Origin: Sphingomonas sanguinis
GTDB taxonomy: Bacteria > Pseudomonadota > Alphaproteobacteria > Sphingomonadales > Sphingomonadaceae
Assembly (NCBI RefSeq): GCF_019297835.1
Contig: NZ_CP079203.1
Coordinates: 779,001 to 843,000 of the forward strand
Direction: 5' to 3'
Length of the DNA stretch: 64,000 nt
Under the pieces are notes generated by a model, which worked only from the letters and a program-made list of their open reading frames with translations, was not told the DNA's origin and made no database searches. Below are positions 34,622 through 42,946 of the stretch, one piece after another (the first letter of the stretch is position 1; each line of letters opens with the position of its first letter). A program made the translations under genes and the position numbers.

Positions 34622-36435
34622 GCCTCAACGCCGCCGTCTCTGCCGTCACCGACCGGGTCATCGAACGCTCGCGTCCGGGCCGCCAGGCCTATCTCGACCT
34701 GATCGCACACGAGGCCGAGACGGCGGTACGCCGCCCCAATCTGGGCTGCGCCAACCTCGCCCACGCCTATGCCGGGACCGAGGAAGATCGCGACGCCATG
34801 AAGGCGGATCGCGGCATGAATATCGGCATCGTGTCGGCCTATAACGACATGTTGTCGGCCCATGCCGTCTATTATCGCTATCCCGAACTGATGAAGGTCT
34901 GGGCGCGCGAGGTCGGCGCGACGGCGCAGGTGGCGGGTGGCGTGCCCGCCATGTGCGACGGCGTGACGCAGGGCTATGCGGGCATGGAGCTGTCGCTGTT
35001 CAGCCGTGACACCATCGCGCTGTCGACGGCGGTCGCGCTGAGCCACGGCACCTTCGAGGGGGCCGCGCTGCTCGGTATCTGCGACAAGATCGTGCCCGGC
35101 CTGTTGATGGGCGCGCTGCGCTTTGGCCATCTGCCGATGATCCTGGTCCCCGGCGGCCCGATGCCCACCGGCCTGCCCAACAAGCAGAAGGCCGCCGTCC
35201 GCGAAGCCTTTGCCGAGGGCAAGGCGGGCCGCGACGAACTTCTCGACGCCGAGATCGCGGCCTATCATTCGAAGGGCACCTGCACCTTTTACGGCACCGC
35301 CAACACCAACCAGATGATGATGGAGGTGATGGGCCTGCACATGCCGGGTGCCGCCTTCGTCAATCCGGGCACCAAGCTACGCCAGGAACTTAGCCGCGCC
35401 GCCGTTCACCGGCTGGCCGCGATCGGCCAGCGCGGCGACGATTATCGCCCGCTGGGGCGTTGCGTCGATGAAAAGGCGATCGTCAACGCGGCGGTCGGCC
35501 TGCTCGCGACCGGCGGCTCGACTAACCATCTGATCCACCTGCCCGCCATCGCGCGCGCGGCGGGGATCATCATCGACTGGGAGGATATGGATCGCCTGTC
35601 GGCCGCCGTACCGCTGATCGCGCGCGTCTATCCCAACGGTTCGGCCGATGTGAACGGGTTCGAGGCGGCGGGCGGCATGCCCTATGTCATCCGCGAGTTG
35701 CTCTCGGCCGGGCTGCTCCACCGTGACATCATGACGGTCGCGGGCAAGGACCTGTCCGATTACGGCCAGACGGCGGTGATCGCGGACGACAAGCTCGCCT
35801 GGACCCCGGTCGGCGACAGCGGCGACGAGACGATCCTGCGCCCGGCCGCCGCGCCCTTCTCGGCCGATGGCGGGATGCGCATCCTGTCGGGCAATCTCGG
35901 TCGCGCCTGCATCAAGGTGTCGGCGGTCGAACGCGAACGCTGGATCATCGAGGCGCCGGCCCGCGTCTTTTCCGACCAGTCCGAAGTCCAAGCCGCGTTC
36001 AAGGCAGGCGAGTTGGAGCGCGACGTGGTGGTCGTGGTCCGCTTCCAGGGGCCCAAGGCCAACGGCATGCCCGAACTGCACAAGCTGACCCCGCCGCTGG
36101 GCGTGCTCCAGAACCGGGGCTTCAAGGTGGCACTCGTCACCGATGGCCGCATGTCGGGCGCCAGCGGCAAGGTGCCCTGCGCCATCCATCTCAGCCCCGA
36201 GGCGATCGGCGGCGGCGCGATCGGTCTGATCCGCGACGGCGACATCGTCCGTCTGGACGCAGTCGAGGGCAAGCTGAACGCGCTGGTCGATCCGGTGGAA
36301 TGGGCCGCGCGCGAGCAGGCGGCGACGCCCGCCCCCGCGCAGGGCATGGGCCGCGAGTTGTTCGCGCTGTTCCGCCAGGCCGCCGACGAAGCCGAGAAGG
36401 GCGCATCGCCCATTCTCGCAGGCGCCGGTCTGTAA
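34618..36435 (+). CDS. edd: Phosphogluconate dehydratase
   Basis: A 605-residue iron-sulfur dehydratase of the IlvD/Edd family that converts 6-phosphogluconate to KDPG, the committed Entner-Doudoroff step. Cluster cysteines are visible in [20 protein letters not shown] and [29 protein letters not shown] and [31 protein letters not shown] C-terminal blocks are diagnostic. Length matches Edd (about 603) rather than IlvD (about 560-615 with different blocks). It is coupled to pgl by a 4-bp overlap and followed by glk after 22 bp. Confidence 0.98.
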   Translation: MSLNAAVSAVTDRVIERSRPGRQAYLDLIAHEAETAVRRPNLGCANLAHAYAGTEEDRDAMKADRGMNIGIVSAYNDMLSAHAVYYRYPELMKVWAREVGATAQVAGGVPAMCDGVTQGYAGMELSLFSRDTIALSTAVALSHGTFEGAALLGICDKIVPGLLMGALRFGHLPMILVPGGPMPTGLPNKQKAAVREAFAEGKAGRDELLDAEIAAYHSKGTCTFYGTANTNQMMMEVMGLHMPGAAFVNPGTKLRQELSRAAVHRLAAIGQRGDDYRPLGRCVDEKAIVNAAVGLLATGGSTNHLIHLPAIARAAGIIIDWEDMDRLSAAVPLIARVYPNGSADVNGFEAAGGMPYVIRELLSAGLLHRDIMTVAGKDLSDYGQTAVIADDKLAWTPVGDSGDETILRPAAAPFSADGGMRILSGNLGRACIKVSAVERERWIIEAPARVFSDQSEVQAAFKAGELERDVVVVVRFQGPKANGMPELHKLTPPLGVLQNRGFKVALVTDGRMSGASGKVPCAIHLSPEAIGGGAIGLIRDGDIVRLDAVEGKLNALVDPVEWAAREQAATPAPAQGMGRELFALFRQAADEAEKGASPILAGAGL

Positions 36436-36457
36436 AAGAATAAAGGGGGAGAGGATC

Positions 36458-37423
36458 ATGGAAATCGTAGCCGTCGACATCGGGGGCACGCATGCGCGCT
36501 TCGCGATCGCCGAGGTCGAGAATGGCCGCGTGGTAAAGCTGGGCGAGCCCTGCACGCAGAAGACCGCCGAGCACGCCTCGCTCCAGACCGCGTGGCAGGC
36601 GTTCGAGGCGCATCTGGGCCGCCCGCTGCCCAAGGCGGCCTCGCTCGCCATCGCCTCGCCCATCACCGGCGACGTGATCCGCATGACCAACAACCCCTGG
36701 GTCATCCGCCCCTCGCTGATCCCCGAGCGGCTGGGCGCGGACGTCTATACGGTCATCAACGATTTCGGCGCGGTCGGCCACGCCGTCGCGCAGGTGCCGC
36801 AGGAGGACTTCCTCCATATCTGCGGCCCCGACGAGCCGATGCCCGAACACGGCGTCGTCACCGTCTGCGGCCCCGGCACGGGCCTGGGCGTCGCACAGGT
36901 TCTGATGACGCCCAACCGCTATCACGTCATCGAGACCGAGGGCGGGCATATGGACTATGCCCCGCTTGACGGGATCGAGGATGCGATCCTGAAGCGCCTG
37001 CGCCGGACCTATACCCGCGTGTCGTGCGAGCGCATCTGCTCCGGCCCTGGCATCGTCGCTATCTATGAGACGCTGGCCTCGCTGGAAGGCCGTGCGGTGC
37101 CCAGCCGCGACGACCGCGAAATCTGGACCGAGGCGCTGGACGGCACTGATTCGATCGCGCTCGCTGCGCTTGACCGCTTCTGTCTGGCGCTCGGCGCGGT
37201 GGCGGGCGACTTCGCGCTGGCGCAGGGTGCCAAGACCGTCGTGATCGCGGGCGGCCTCGGCTACCGGATCAAGGACAAGCTGCTGCGTTCGGGCTTCGAC
37301 CAGCGCTTCGTCGCCAAGGGCCGGTTCCAGTCGCTGATGGCGCGCATCCCCGTCAAGCTCATCACCCATCCCCAGCCCGGCCTGTTCGGTGCAGCCGCGG
37401 CCTTTGCCCAGGAGCATTCATGA
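36458..37423 (+). CDS. glk: Glucokinase
   Basis: A 321-residue ATP:glucose phosphotransferase of the bacterial Glk family, not the ROK type. The phosphate loop is AVDIGGTHARFAIAE; NNPWVIRPSLI and VINDFGAVGHAVAQV hold sugar contacts (catalytic Asp in NDF); CGPGTGLGVAQVLM and ETEGGHMDYAP are the next conserved blocks; VVIAGGLGYRIKDKL closes the ATP site. SD GGGGGAGAGG lies upstream. The stop overlaps eda by 4 bp. It supplies glucose-6-phosphate to zwf in the same operon, so free glucose can be handled without a PTS. Confidence 0.97.
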   Translation: MEIVAVDIGGTHARFAIAEVENGRVVKLGEPCTQKTAEHASLQTAWQAFEAHLGRPLPKAASLAIASPITGDVIRMTNNPWVIRPSLIPERLGADVYTVINDFGAVGHAVAQVPQEDFLHICGPDEPMPEHGVVTVCGPGTGLGVAQVLMTPNRYHVIETEGGHMDYAPLDGIEDAILKRLRRTYTRVSCERICSGPGIVAIYETLASLEGRAVPSRDDREIWTEALDGTDSIALAALDRFCLALGAVAGDFALAQGAKTVVIAGGLGYRIKDKLLRSGFDQRFVAKGRFQSLMARIPVKLITHPQPGLFGAAAAFAQEHS

Positions 37424-38025
37424 CCGACATCGCCACCATCATGCGCACCAGCGCGGTCATCCCCGTGCTGGTCATCGACGACGCCGCCACCGCCAAGCCG
37501 CTGGCCGAGGCGCTGGTCGCGGGCGGACTGAAGGTGCTGGAGGTGACGCTGCGCACCCCCGCCGCGCTGGAAGCCATGGCCGAGATGAAGAAGGTCCCCG
37601 GCGCGATCGTCGGCGCTGGCACCGTCGTCAACGAGCAGCAGCTGCGCGACGTGGCCGATGCGGGCGCCGAGTTCATCGTCTCGCCAGGCCTGACCGATCG
37701 CCTAGGCGCGGCGGTGATCGACAGCGGTATTCCCTATTTGCCCGGTATCGCCAATGCGGGCGACATCATGCGCGGACTGGATCTGGGCCTGACCCATTTC
37801 AAGTTCTTCCCGGCCGAGACCAGCGGCGGGTTGAAGGCACTGAAGGCGCTGGCCGCGCCCTTCTACCAGGCGCGCTTCTGCCCGACCGGCGGCATCACCG
37901 AAGCGAGCGCCCCCGACTGGCTGGCCTTCGACCGCGTCCTGTGCGTCGGCGGCAGCTGGGTGACGGGCGGATCGATGGCCGATGTGGAGGCCAAGGCGCG
38001 CGCGGCAGCGGCGCTGCGCGGGTAA
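37420..38025 (+). CDS. eda: KDPG aldolase
   Basis: A 201-residue class I aldolase splitting 2-keto-3-deoxy-6-phosphogluconate into pyruvate and glyceraldehyde-3-phosphate. The catalytic Glu is in LKVLEVTLRTPAALEA, GAIVGAGTVVNEQQ follows, and the Schiff-base Lys is in THFKFFPAETSGG; FCPTGGITEASAPDWLA is the phosphate-binding loop. Length is standard. Last gene of the operon, coupled to glk. The repeat element at 38031-38150 follows and probably terminates transcription. Confidence 0.98.
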   Translation: MTDIATIMRTSAVIPVLVIDDAATAKPLAEALVAGGLKVLEVTLRTPAALEAMAEMKKVPGAIVGAGTVVNEQQLRDVADAGAEFIVSPGLTDRLGAAVIDSGIPYLPGIANAGDIMRGLDLGLTHFKFFPAETSGGLKALKALAAPFYQARFCPTGGITEASAPDWLAFDRVLCVGGSWVTGGSMADVEAKARAAAALRG

Positions 38026-38030
38026 TGCTT

Positions 38031-38150
38031 TTTCCTCCCCTGTAAGGGGAGGGGGACCATGCTCAGCATGGTGGAGGGGTGTCCCGCTCTCGATAGGGTG
38101 ACACCCCTCCGACGCGCGCCGCGCGCCACCTCCCCTTACAGGGGAGGAAA
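38031..38150. repeat. Long nested inverted repeat between eda and the LysR gene
   Basis: The outer arms TTTCCTCCCCTGTAAGGGGA (from 38031) and TCCCCTTACAGGGGAGGAAA (ending 38150) are complementary; each is itself a hairpin. Inner arms GGAGGGGTGTC (38073-38083) and GACACCCCTCC (38100-38110) are perfect. The whole can fold as one long RNA stem, acting as a two-way terminator between convergent genes. The right arm supplies the last codons and the TAA of the LysR gene, so the element has grown into that reading frame. Confidence 0.85.
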
Positions 38151-39014
38151 TGTTTGCGCCTCCAACAACCACTGCCGAAACGCCCGCATCGCCAGCCCTT
38201 CCTTGCGCGACAGCAACCGCGTCAGCCAGTAGCGCCCCGCATCGATCTCCAGCGCAAAGGGCTGGATCAGTTGCTCCGCCGCCAGTTCGCGCAGGAACAT
38301 CGCGCGCGGGGCCAGAGCCACGCCGAGCCCGGCCATCGCCGCCCCCGCCATCAGTGCCGAGCTGTCGAACATCGGCCCGCGCAGGGCCGGAGTGGGAACG
38401 CCCGCCGCCCCGAACCACCGCTCCCATTCGCTGACCCGATAGGAGCGCAGCAGCCTTTCGCGTGTTAGATCCTCGGGCCGCCGCAGCCGCTCGGCGATCC
38501 GGGGCGAGCATAAGGGCGTTAGCGGCGCCGCCTGCAACGGCTCGGCATGGGTGCCATGCCACGCCCCGTCACCAAAACGGATCGCGTAATCCAGCCCCTC
38601 TCCGGCCAGATCGACCCGGTTGTTGTTGATCGACACACGCACGTCGATGTGCGGATGGGTCGCGGCGAAATCGTCCAGCCGCTCGAGCAGCCATCCGGTC
38701 GCGAAAGTCCCCACCACGCCCAATCCTAACGCATATTGGAACCGCCCATCCGCGAACCGGTCCAGCGTCGCGCCGATCCGGTCGAACGTCTCGGCGAGTA
38801 CCGGGACCAGCGCATGACCGTCATCGGTCAGTGCCAGCCCGCGCGGCAAACGATGGAACAGCCGAGCGCCCAGCCGCTTTTCCAGCGCCGCGACCTGATG
38901 GCTGACCGCGCCCTGGCTGACGCAGAGCTCGATCGCCGCGCGGGTGAAGCTCAGATGGCGCGCCGCCGCCTCGAAGGCACGCAGGGCGTTGAGCGGGAGT
39001 TGGGCGCGGTCCAT
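38136..39014 (-). CDS. LysR-family regulator (AmpR/GcvA-like)
   Basis: A 292-residue regulator. The N-terminal winged helix is LPLNALRAFEAAARHLSFTRAAIELCVSQGAVSHQVAALEKRLGARLFHRLPRGLALT; this LNALRxFEAAARHxSFTRAA opening is the AmpR/GcvA group. A periplasmic-binding-protein-like effector domain follows (about residues 90-290). The start MDRAQLPL at 39014 is chosen over the longer frame to 39146, which would run through the intergenic operator. It is divergent from a B3 beta-lactamase gene, the same arrangement as ampR-ampC, so it probably controls that gene. The C-terminus QTFPPL is encoded within the repeat element. Confidence 0.92.
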   Translation of the reverse strand: MDRAQLPLNALRAFEAAARHLSFTRAAIELCVSQGAVSHQVAALEKRLGARLFHRLPRGLALTDDGHALVPVLAETFDRIGATLDRFADGRFQYALGLGVVGTFATGWLLERLDDFAATHPHIDVRVSINNNRVDLAGEGLDYAIRFGDGAWHGTHAEPLQAAPLTPLCSPRIAERLRRPEDLTRERLLRSYRVSEWERWFGAAGVPTPALRGPMFDSSALMAGAAMAGLGVALAPRAMFLRELAAEQLIQPFALEIDAGRYWLTRLLSRKEGLAMRAFRQWLLEAQTFPPL

Positions 39015-39021
39015 GGCCCAC

Positions 39022-39038
39022 CATGAATTTCTCTCATG
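39022..39038. promoter_or_regulatory. Candidate LysR operator (T-N11-A) in the regulator/beta-lactamase gap
   Basis: CATGA (39022-39026) and TCATG (39034-39038) form a dyad giving AT-N11-AT, the LysR-type T-N11-A core. It lies 8 bp upstream of the regulator's start codon in a 94-bp divergent gap, the expected place for an autorepressing and activating site. One dyad of this size can occur by chance. Confidence 0.5.
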
Positions 39039-39108
39039 CCTCTGTCGAGGGAAGATGCTTTGTGGCGTCGGGTGATGCGATCCATCATGCCGGCCAAGGA
39101 GACCCATC

Positions 39109-39972
39109 ATGCTTGCCAGACCGACCCTGCTCTCGCTGATCGCCATCGTCGCCGCGCCGTCGCTGTCCCGGACGCCCGACCCGCTGACCCGGCCGATCGT
39201 GACCGAGCATACAGCGGAATGGCTCGCGCCGCGTCTGCCGGTGAAGGTTTATGGCAACACCTATCTGGTCGGCTTCGGCGGGCTGAACGTCGCGCTGATC
39301 GATACGGGCAAGGGCCTAATCCTGATCGACGGCGCCTTGCCCCAGGCCGCGCCCGCCATCCTCGCCAATGTCGCAAAGCTCGGCTTCGCGCCGCGTGACA
39401 TCAAATATATTCTCAGCACCGAACCGCATTTCGACCATGCGGGCGGTCTTGCCGCGCTGGCCCGCGACACCGGCGCGACAGTGGTCGCCAGCCCCCGCGG
39501 AGCCGAGGGGCTGCGCACCGGGCGGCTGGCGGCGGATGATCCGCAGCGCGGTTATGACAGCCGCTTCCCGCCCGTCCGCACGGTGCAGGTCATTCAGGAC
39601 GGCGAGCGGCTGGCGCTGGGCAGCACCGTCGTCACCGCCCGCGCTACGCCGGGGCATACCATGGGCAGCATGAGCTGGAGTTGGCGCGCCTGCGAAGGCC
39701 AACGGTGCAAGGCGATCGTCTTCGCCTCCAGCCTCAACCCGGTCTCAACCGACGATTATCGCTTCTCCGCGCCCGCGAACAACGCGGTGGTGGCAGCCTT
39801 CGCACGCGGCCAAGCGGCGATGCGCGCCCTGCCCTGCGACATTCTGATTACCGCCCATGCCGATCAGGACGGCGCGACCAGTCGGTTCCTGACGACGCCA
39901 GGCGCCTGCCGCGCCTATGAGGCGGCGTCGCAGCGGAAAGTCACGCAACGCCTCCGGGAAGAGGCGCGCTGA
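39109..39972 (+). CDS. Subclass B3 metallo-beta-lactamase with variant zinc site
   Basis: A 287-residue MBL-fold protein with an N-terminal signal-like segment (LARPTLLSLIAIVAAPSLS), so probably periplasmic. The B3-specific layout is clear: YGNTYLVGFGGLNVALIDTGKGLILIDGALPQ, ILANVAKLGFAPRDIKYILSTEPHFDHAGGLAAL, LRTGRLAADDPQ, TPGHTMGSMSWSWRACEG and ILITAHADQDG. Histidines 118, 196 and 263 and Asp120/His121 (B3 numbering) are present, but the first His of the HxHxDH motif (position 116) is Glu. B3 enzymes with such substitutions are known and can hydrolyse beta-lactams; activity here is not proven. Divergent from an AmpR/GcvA-like gene. Confidence 0.88.
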   Translation: MLARPTLLSLIAIVAAPSLSRTPDPLTRPIVTEHTAEWLAPRLPVKVYGNTYLVGFGGLNVALIDTGKGLILIDGALPQAAPAILANVAKLGFAPRDIKYILSTEPHFDHAGGLAALARDTGATVVASPRGAEGLRTGRLAADDPQRGYDSRFPPVRTVQVIQDGERLALGSTVVTARATPGHTMGSMSWSWRACEGQRCKAIVFASSLNPVSTDDYRFSAPANNAVVAAFARGQAAMRALPCDILITAHADQDGATSRFLTTPGACRAYEAASQRKVTQRLREEAR

Positions 39973-39975
39973 TCG

Positions 39976-40944
39976 TCACATCTCGCCGCGCTGACGACGG
40001 ATCGCGTACCATTTCTGCACATTGGCATTATGCTGCGCCAGCGTGTCGGCAAAGACATGGCCGCCTGATCCGTCCGCGACGAAATAGAGCGCCTTGCTGT
40101 CCGCCGGGTCCAGCACCGCGTCGATCGAGGCGCGGCCGGGATTGGCGATCGGCCCGACCGGCAGGCCGGGGCTGGCATAGGTGTTGTAACCGTTCTTTGC
40201 GTGCAACTCGGAGCGCAGGATACGGCGACCGAGCGGACGGCCTTTGGTGATCGGATAGATGACGGTCGGGTCCGCCTGGAGCGGCATTCCGATACGAAGA
40301 CGGTTGCCATAGACCGCCGCGACCGTCCGCCGTTCGGACGGCTTGCCGGTTTCCTTCTCGACGATCGAGGCGAGGATGATCGCCTCCTGCGGCGACTTGA
40401 CCGCGATGCCCGGCTTGCGGTTGGCCCAGGCCTGGGCGAGATAATCCTTCATCGCCTTCTGCATGCGCGCGACGACCGAGGCGCAGGTGTCGCCCTTCTG
40501 ATAGGCATAGCTGTCGGGCAGGACCGATCCTTCGGCCGGAACCGGCACATCGCCGATCAGGCCATCGGCGCGAATCAGGGCGTCATGGACCAGCACCGAG
40601 GGATAACCCTCGGGCACCGGCACCAGCCGCTGGCGGACCTTGCCCTCCTGCAACAGGGTCAGCACGTCATGCGCGCTGGCATGTTCGGGGATGGCATATT
40701 CACCCGCCTTGATCGCCCCACCATCCCCGAACAACCGCGCATAAAGGCGAAAACGGCTGGCCGAACGGATCGCACCCGCTTTTTGCAGTTCGTTGGCGGC
40801 ACGGGCGAGGCTCGCGCCTTCGGGCACCACGACCGCGAGCGGCCGGTCCGCCGGGCCGCTGCCCGCCCAGTCATGCGCGACCCAGGCGAAGACGGCGATG
40901 CCGATCAGCCCCAGCAGCAACCCGATACAGCCGACCTTGCGCAT
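39976..40944 (-). CDS. mltG: Endolytic transglycosylase MltG
   Basis: A 322-residue inner-membrane protein that cuts nascent glycan strands and limits peptidoglycan chain length. One N-terminal helix (VGCIGLLLGLIGIAVFAWVA) anchors it; a LysM-like region (LAVVVPEGASLARAANELQKAGAI) follows; the YceG catalytic domain has the active Glu in EAIILASIVEKETGKPSERRTVAAVYGNRL, then GMPLQADPTVIYPI and YNTYASPGLPVGPIANPG. Length fits the family. It follows fabF in the same direction, the common fabF-mltG order, but a 255-bp gap with a structured element lies between them. Convergent with the beta-lactamase gene. Confidence 0.96.
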   Translation of the reverse strand: MRKVGCIGLLLGLIGIAVFAWVAHDWAGSGPADRPLAVVVPEGASLARAANELQKAGAIRSASRFRLYARLFGDGGAIKAGEYAIPEHASAHDVLTLLQEGKVRQRLVPVPEGYPSVLVHDALIRADGLIGDVPVPAEGSVLPDSYAYQKGDTCASVVARMQKAMKDYLAQAWANRKPGIAVKSPQEAIILASIVEKETGKPSERRTVAAVYGNRLRIGMPLQADPTVIYPITKGRPLGRRILRSELHAKNGYNTYASPGLPVGPIANPGRASIDAVLDPADSKALYFVADGSGGHVFADTLAQHNANVQKWYAIRRQRGEM

Positions 40945-40989
40945 ATCTCACCCGGTTTTGACTAGGGCGCTGACGCCCGGACATAGAAC

Positions 40990-41085
40990 AACCCCGGCAC
41001 CGATCCGGGTCCGCTTTGCTGGCCGCCCGATGGCGCGGGCTTGAGCGTTTTGCAAGCGGACCCGGCGGTTGCCGGGGTTTTCTTT
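40990..41085. ncRNA. Long stem-loop, candidate structured RNA or two-way terminator
   Basis: The arm at 40990-41019 (AACCCCGGCACCGATCCGGG...) is nearly complementary to 41052-41080 (GCAAGCGGACCCGGCGGTTG...), giving a stem of about 28 bp with a few mismatches. The loop contains its own hairpin GCCCG/CGGGC (41025-41029 with 41036-41040). On the plus strand a T-rich tail (TTTTCTTT) follows. No plus-strand gene lies upstream, so on that strand it could be an independent small RNA; on the minus strand it would be part of the fabF-mltG intergenic transcript. Strand is undecided. Confidence 0.45.
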
Positions 41086-41100
41086 GGATAAGCCCACCCT

Positions 41101-41187
41101 CCGTTCGCACTGAGCGAAGTCGAAGTGCACGTTCCGACCTCAGCCGGAGTCCCGTAGCCTTCGACTTCGCTCAGGCTGAACGGAGGT
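41101..41187. repeat. Inverted pair of the TTCGACTTCGCTCAGGCTGAACGG repeat after fabF
   Basis: CCGTTCGCACTGAGCGAAGT (from 41101, ending CGAAG) faces CCTTCGACTTCGCTCAGGCT (from 41158, ending GAACGGAGG). It begins 13 bp after the fabF stop and could form its transcript end. Confidence 0.85.
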
Positions 41188-41199
41188 TGTGCAGGCGAG

Positions 41200-42456
41200 T
41201 TAGATCGCCTTCATCACCAGCGAAGCATTGGTGCCACCAAAGCCGAACGAGTTGTTCAGCACCGCCTTCACCTCACGCTTCTTGGCCTTGTGCGGCACCA
41301 GATCGACGCCCTCGGTGCCCTCATCAGGATTGTCGAGGTTCAGCGTCGGCGGCACGATCTGGTCGCGCAGCGCCAGGATGCAGAAGATGCTCTCGACCGC
41401 ACCCGCGCCGCCCAGCAGATGGCCGATCGCCGACTTGGTGCTCGACATGGACGCACCCGACAGGTCGTCGCCGAACACGCGCTTGGCAGCGGCCAGTTCG
41501 ATCGTGTCCGCCATGGTTGAGGTGCCATGGGCGTTGATATAATCGATGTCCGACGGCTCCATGCCCGCCTTGCGCAGCGCCATGCGCATCGCGTTCTCGG
41601 CGCCCTTGCCCTCGGGATGCGGCGCGGTGACGTGATAGGCATCGCCCGACAGACCATAGCCGACGACCTCGGCATAAATCTTCGCGCCGCGCGCCTTGGC
41701 GTGCTCATATTCCTCGAGCACGACGACGCCCGCGCCCTCGCCCATCACGAAGCCGTCGCGGCCCTTGTCATAAGGACGGCTCGCCTCGGTGGGACGGTCG
41801 TTCATGCTCATGTTGAGTGCGCGTGCCTGGGCGAAGCCCGCCACGCCGAGCGGGTTGATTGTGCTTTCCGCACCACCTGCCAGCATGATGTCGGCATCGT
41901 CGTCGCGGATCATGCGCGCCGCGTCACCGATCGAGTGCGCGCCGGTCGAGCAGGCGGTGACGACCGCGTGGTTCGGGCCCATCAGGCCGTATTTGATGCT
42001 GACCTGCCCCGAGATCAGGTTGATCAAGCGGCCATGGACGAAGTGCGGGCTGACCCGGCCGGGGCCGCGCTCATGCAGGTTGACCGATTCGATCTCGATG
42101 CCCGGCAGACCGCCGATGCCCGAGCCGATCGACACGCCCGCGCGCAGCTTCGTAGCCTCGTCCATCTCGGTGAGACCGGCGTCTTCCAGCGCCTGTCCGG
42201 CGGCGTCGATGCCGTAAACGATGAAGGGATCGACCTGACGCTGGACCTTATGGTCGACGCGCTTGTCGGGGTCGAAGCCATATTCATGATCCTTGGGCTT
42301 CACCTCGCACGCGATGGTGCATTTCTGCCCCGTCGTGTCGAAGCGGGTGATCGTCCCCGCGCCCGACTTGCCAGCAATCAGATTGGCCCAGGCGGTTTCG
42401 ACGTCCGCGCCCAGTGGCGTGACAAGACCCAGACCGGTGACGACGACGCGCCGCAT
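41200..42456 (-). CDS. fabF: 3-oxoacyl-ACP synthase II
   Basis: A 418-residue condensing enzyme that elongates acyl-ACP with malonyl-ACP. The catalytic Cys is in AVVTACSTGAHSIGDAARMI; the two histidines are in YINAHGTSTMADT and SSTKSAIGHLLGGAGAVE; the glycine-rich C-terminal FGFGGTNASLVMKAI is complete. It starts MRRVVVTGLGLVTPLG at 42456 with GGAGTGG upstream; six extra residues to 42474 are unlikely. Downstream of acpP, separated from it by a strong hairpin at 42482-42517. Confidence 0.98.
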   Translation of the reverse strand: MRRVVVTGLGLVTPLGADVETAWANLIAGKSGAGTITRFDTTGQKCTIACEVKPKDHEYGFDPDKRVDHKVQRQVDPFIVYGIDAAGQALEDAGLTEMDEATKLRAGVSIGSGIGGLPGIEIESVNLHERGPGRVSPHFVHGRLINLISGQVSIKYGLMGPNHAVVTACSTGAHSIGDAARMIRDDDADIMLAGGAESTINPLGVAGFAQARALNMSMNDRPTEASRPYDKGRDGFVMGEGAGVVVLEEYEHAKARGAKIYAEVVGYGLSGDAYHVTAPHPEGKGAENAMRMALRKAGMEPSDIDYINAHGTSTMADTIELAAAKRVFGDDLSGASMSSTKSAIGHLLGGAGAVESIFCILALRDQIVPPTLNLDNPDEGTEGVDLVPHKAKKREVKAVLNNSFGFGGTNASLVMKAI

Positions 42457-42481
42457 ATTCCACTCCATTCCCAAACGAAAA

Positions 42482-42517
42482 CGGCTCCCCGCCCGCTATG
42501 TCGGGGTCGGGGAGCCG
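42482..42517 (-). terminator. Terminator/attenuator between acpP and fabF
   Basis: On the minus strand CGGCTCCCCG and CGGGGAGCCG (42517-42508 with 42491-42482) form a 10-bp perfect stem followed by TTTTCGTTT. A second 9-bp perfect hairpin, CGGCCCGCA/TGCGGGCCG (42545-42567), precedes it. Together they would let acpP be expressed above fabF. Confidence 0.8.
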
Positions 42518-42578
42518 CTTGAATCCTGGCCTTGGCGGCCCGTTCGGCCCGCATCACCTGCGGGCCGAGGCCCCGGAA

Positions 42579-42815
42579 TTAGGCCTTGTTCTCGTCGATA
42601 TAGGTGATCGCGTCCTTGACGGTCGTGATCTTCTCGGCGGCATCGTCCGGGATTTCGACACCGAACTCTTCCTCGAACGCCATGACGAGCTCGACGATGT
42701 CGAGGCTGTCGGCACCGAGGTCGTCGATGAAGCTCGCGTCCTCGGTCACCTTGTCGGCTTCGACGCCGAGATGCTCGACGACGATCTTCTTCACGCGGTC
42801 GGCGGTCTCGCTCAT
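42579..42815 (-). CDS. acpP: Acyl carrier protein
   Basis: A 78-residue acidic carrier of growing acyl chains. The phosphopantetheine-bearing Ser is in [22 protein letters not shown]; the usual four-helix pattern and length are present. The N-terminus [23 protein letters not shown] is typical. It lies between fabG and fabF as in most proteobacterial fab clusters, about 130 bp after fabG, and is followed by two strong hairpins suited to a highly abundant transcript. Confidence 0.98.
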   Translation of the reverse strand: MSETADRVKKIVVEHLGVEADKVTEDASFIDDLGADSLDIVELVMAFEEEFGVEIPDDAAEKITTVKDAITYIDENKA

Positions 42816-42946
42816 GGTAATCCCTTCTCGTAATTCATCGGGGGTTGATACTTCCTGAACGCACGTAGAACGCGCGCCCTAGTCTGGCAAGCCCGTCCAG
42901 CGACGGACTTGGGCCAGGATAAGGTCATTCGTGGCAAATATGCCTT

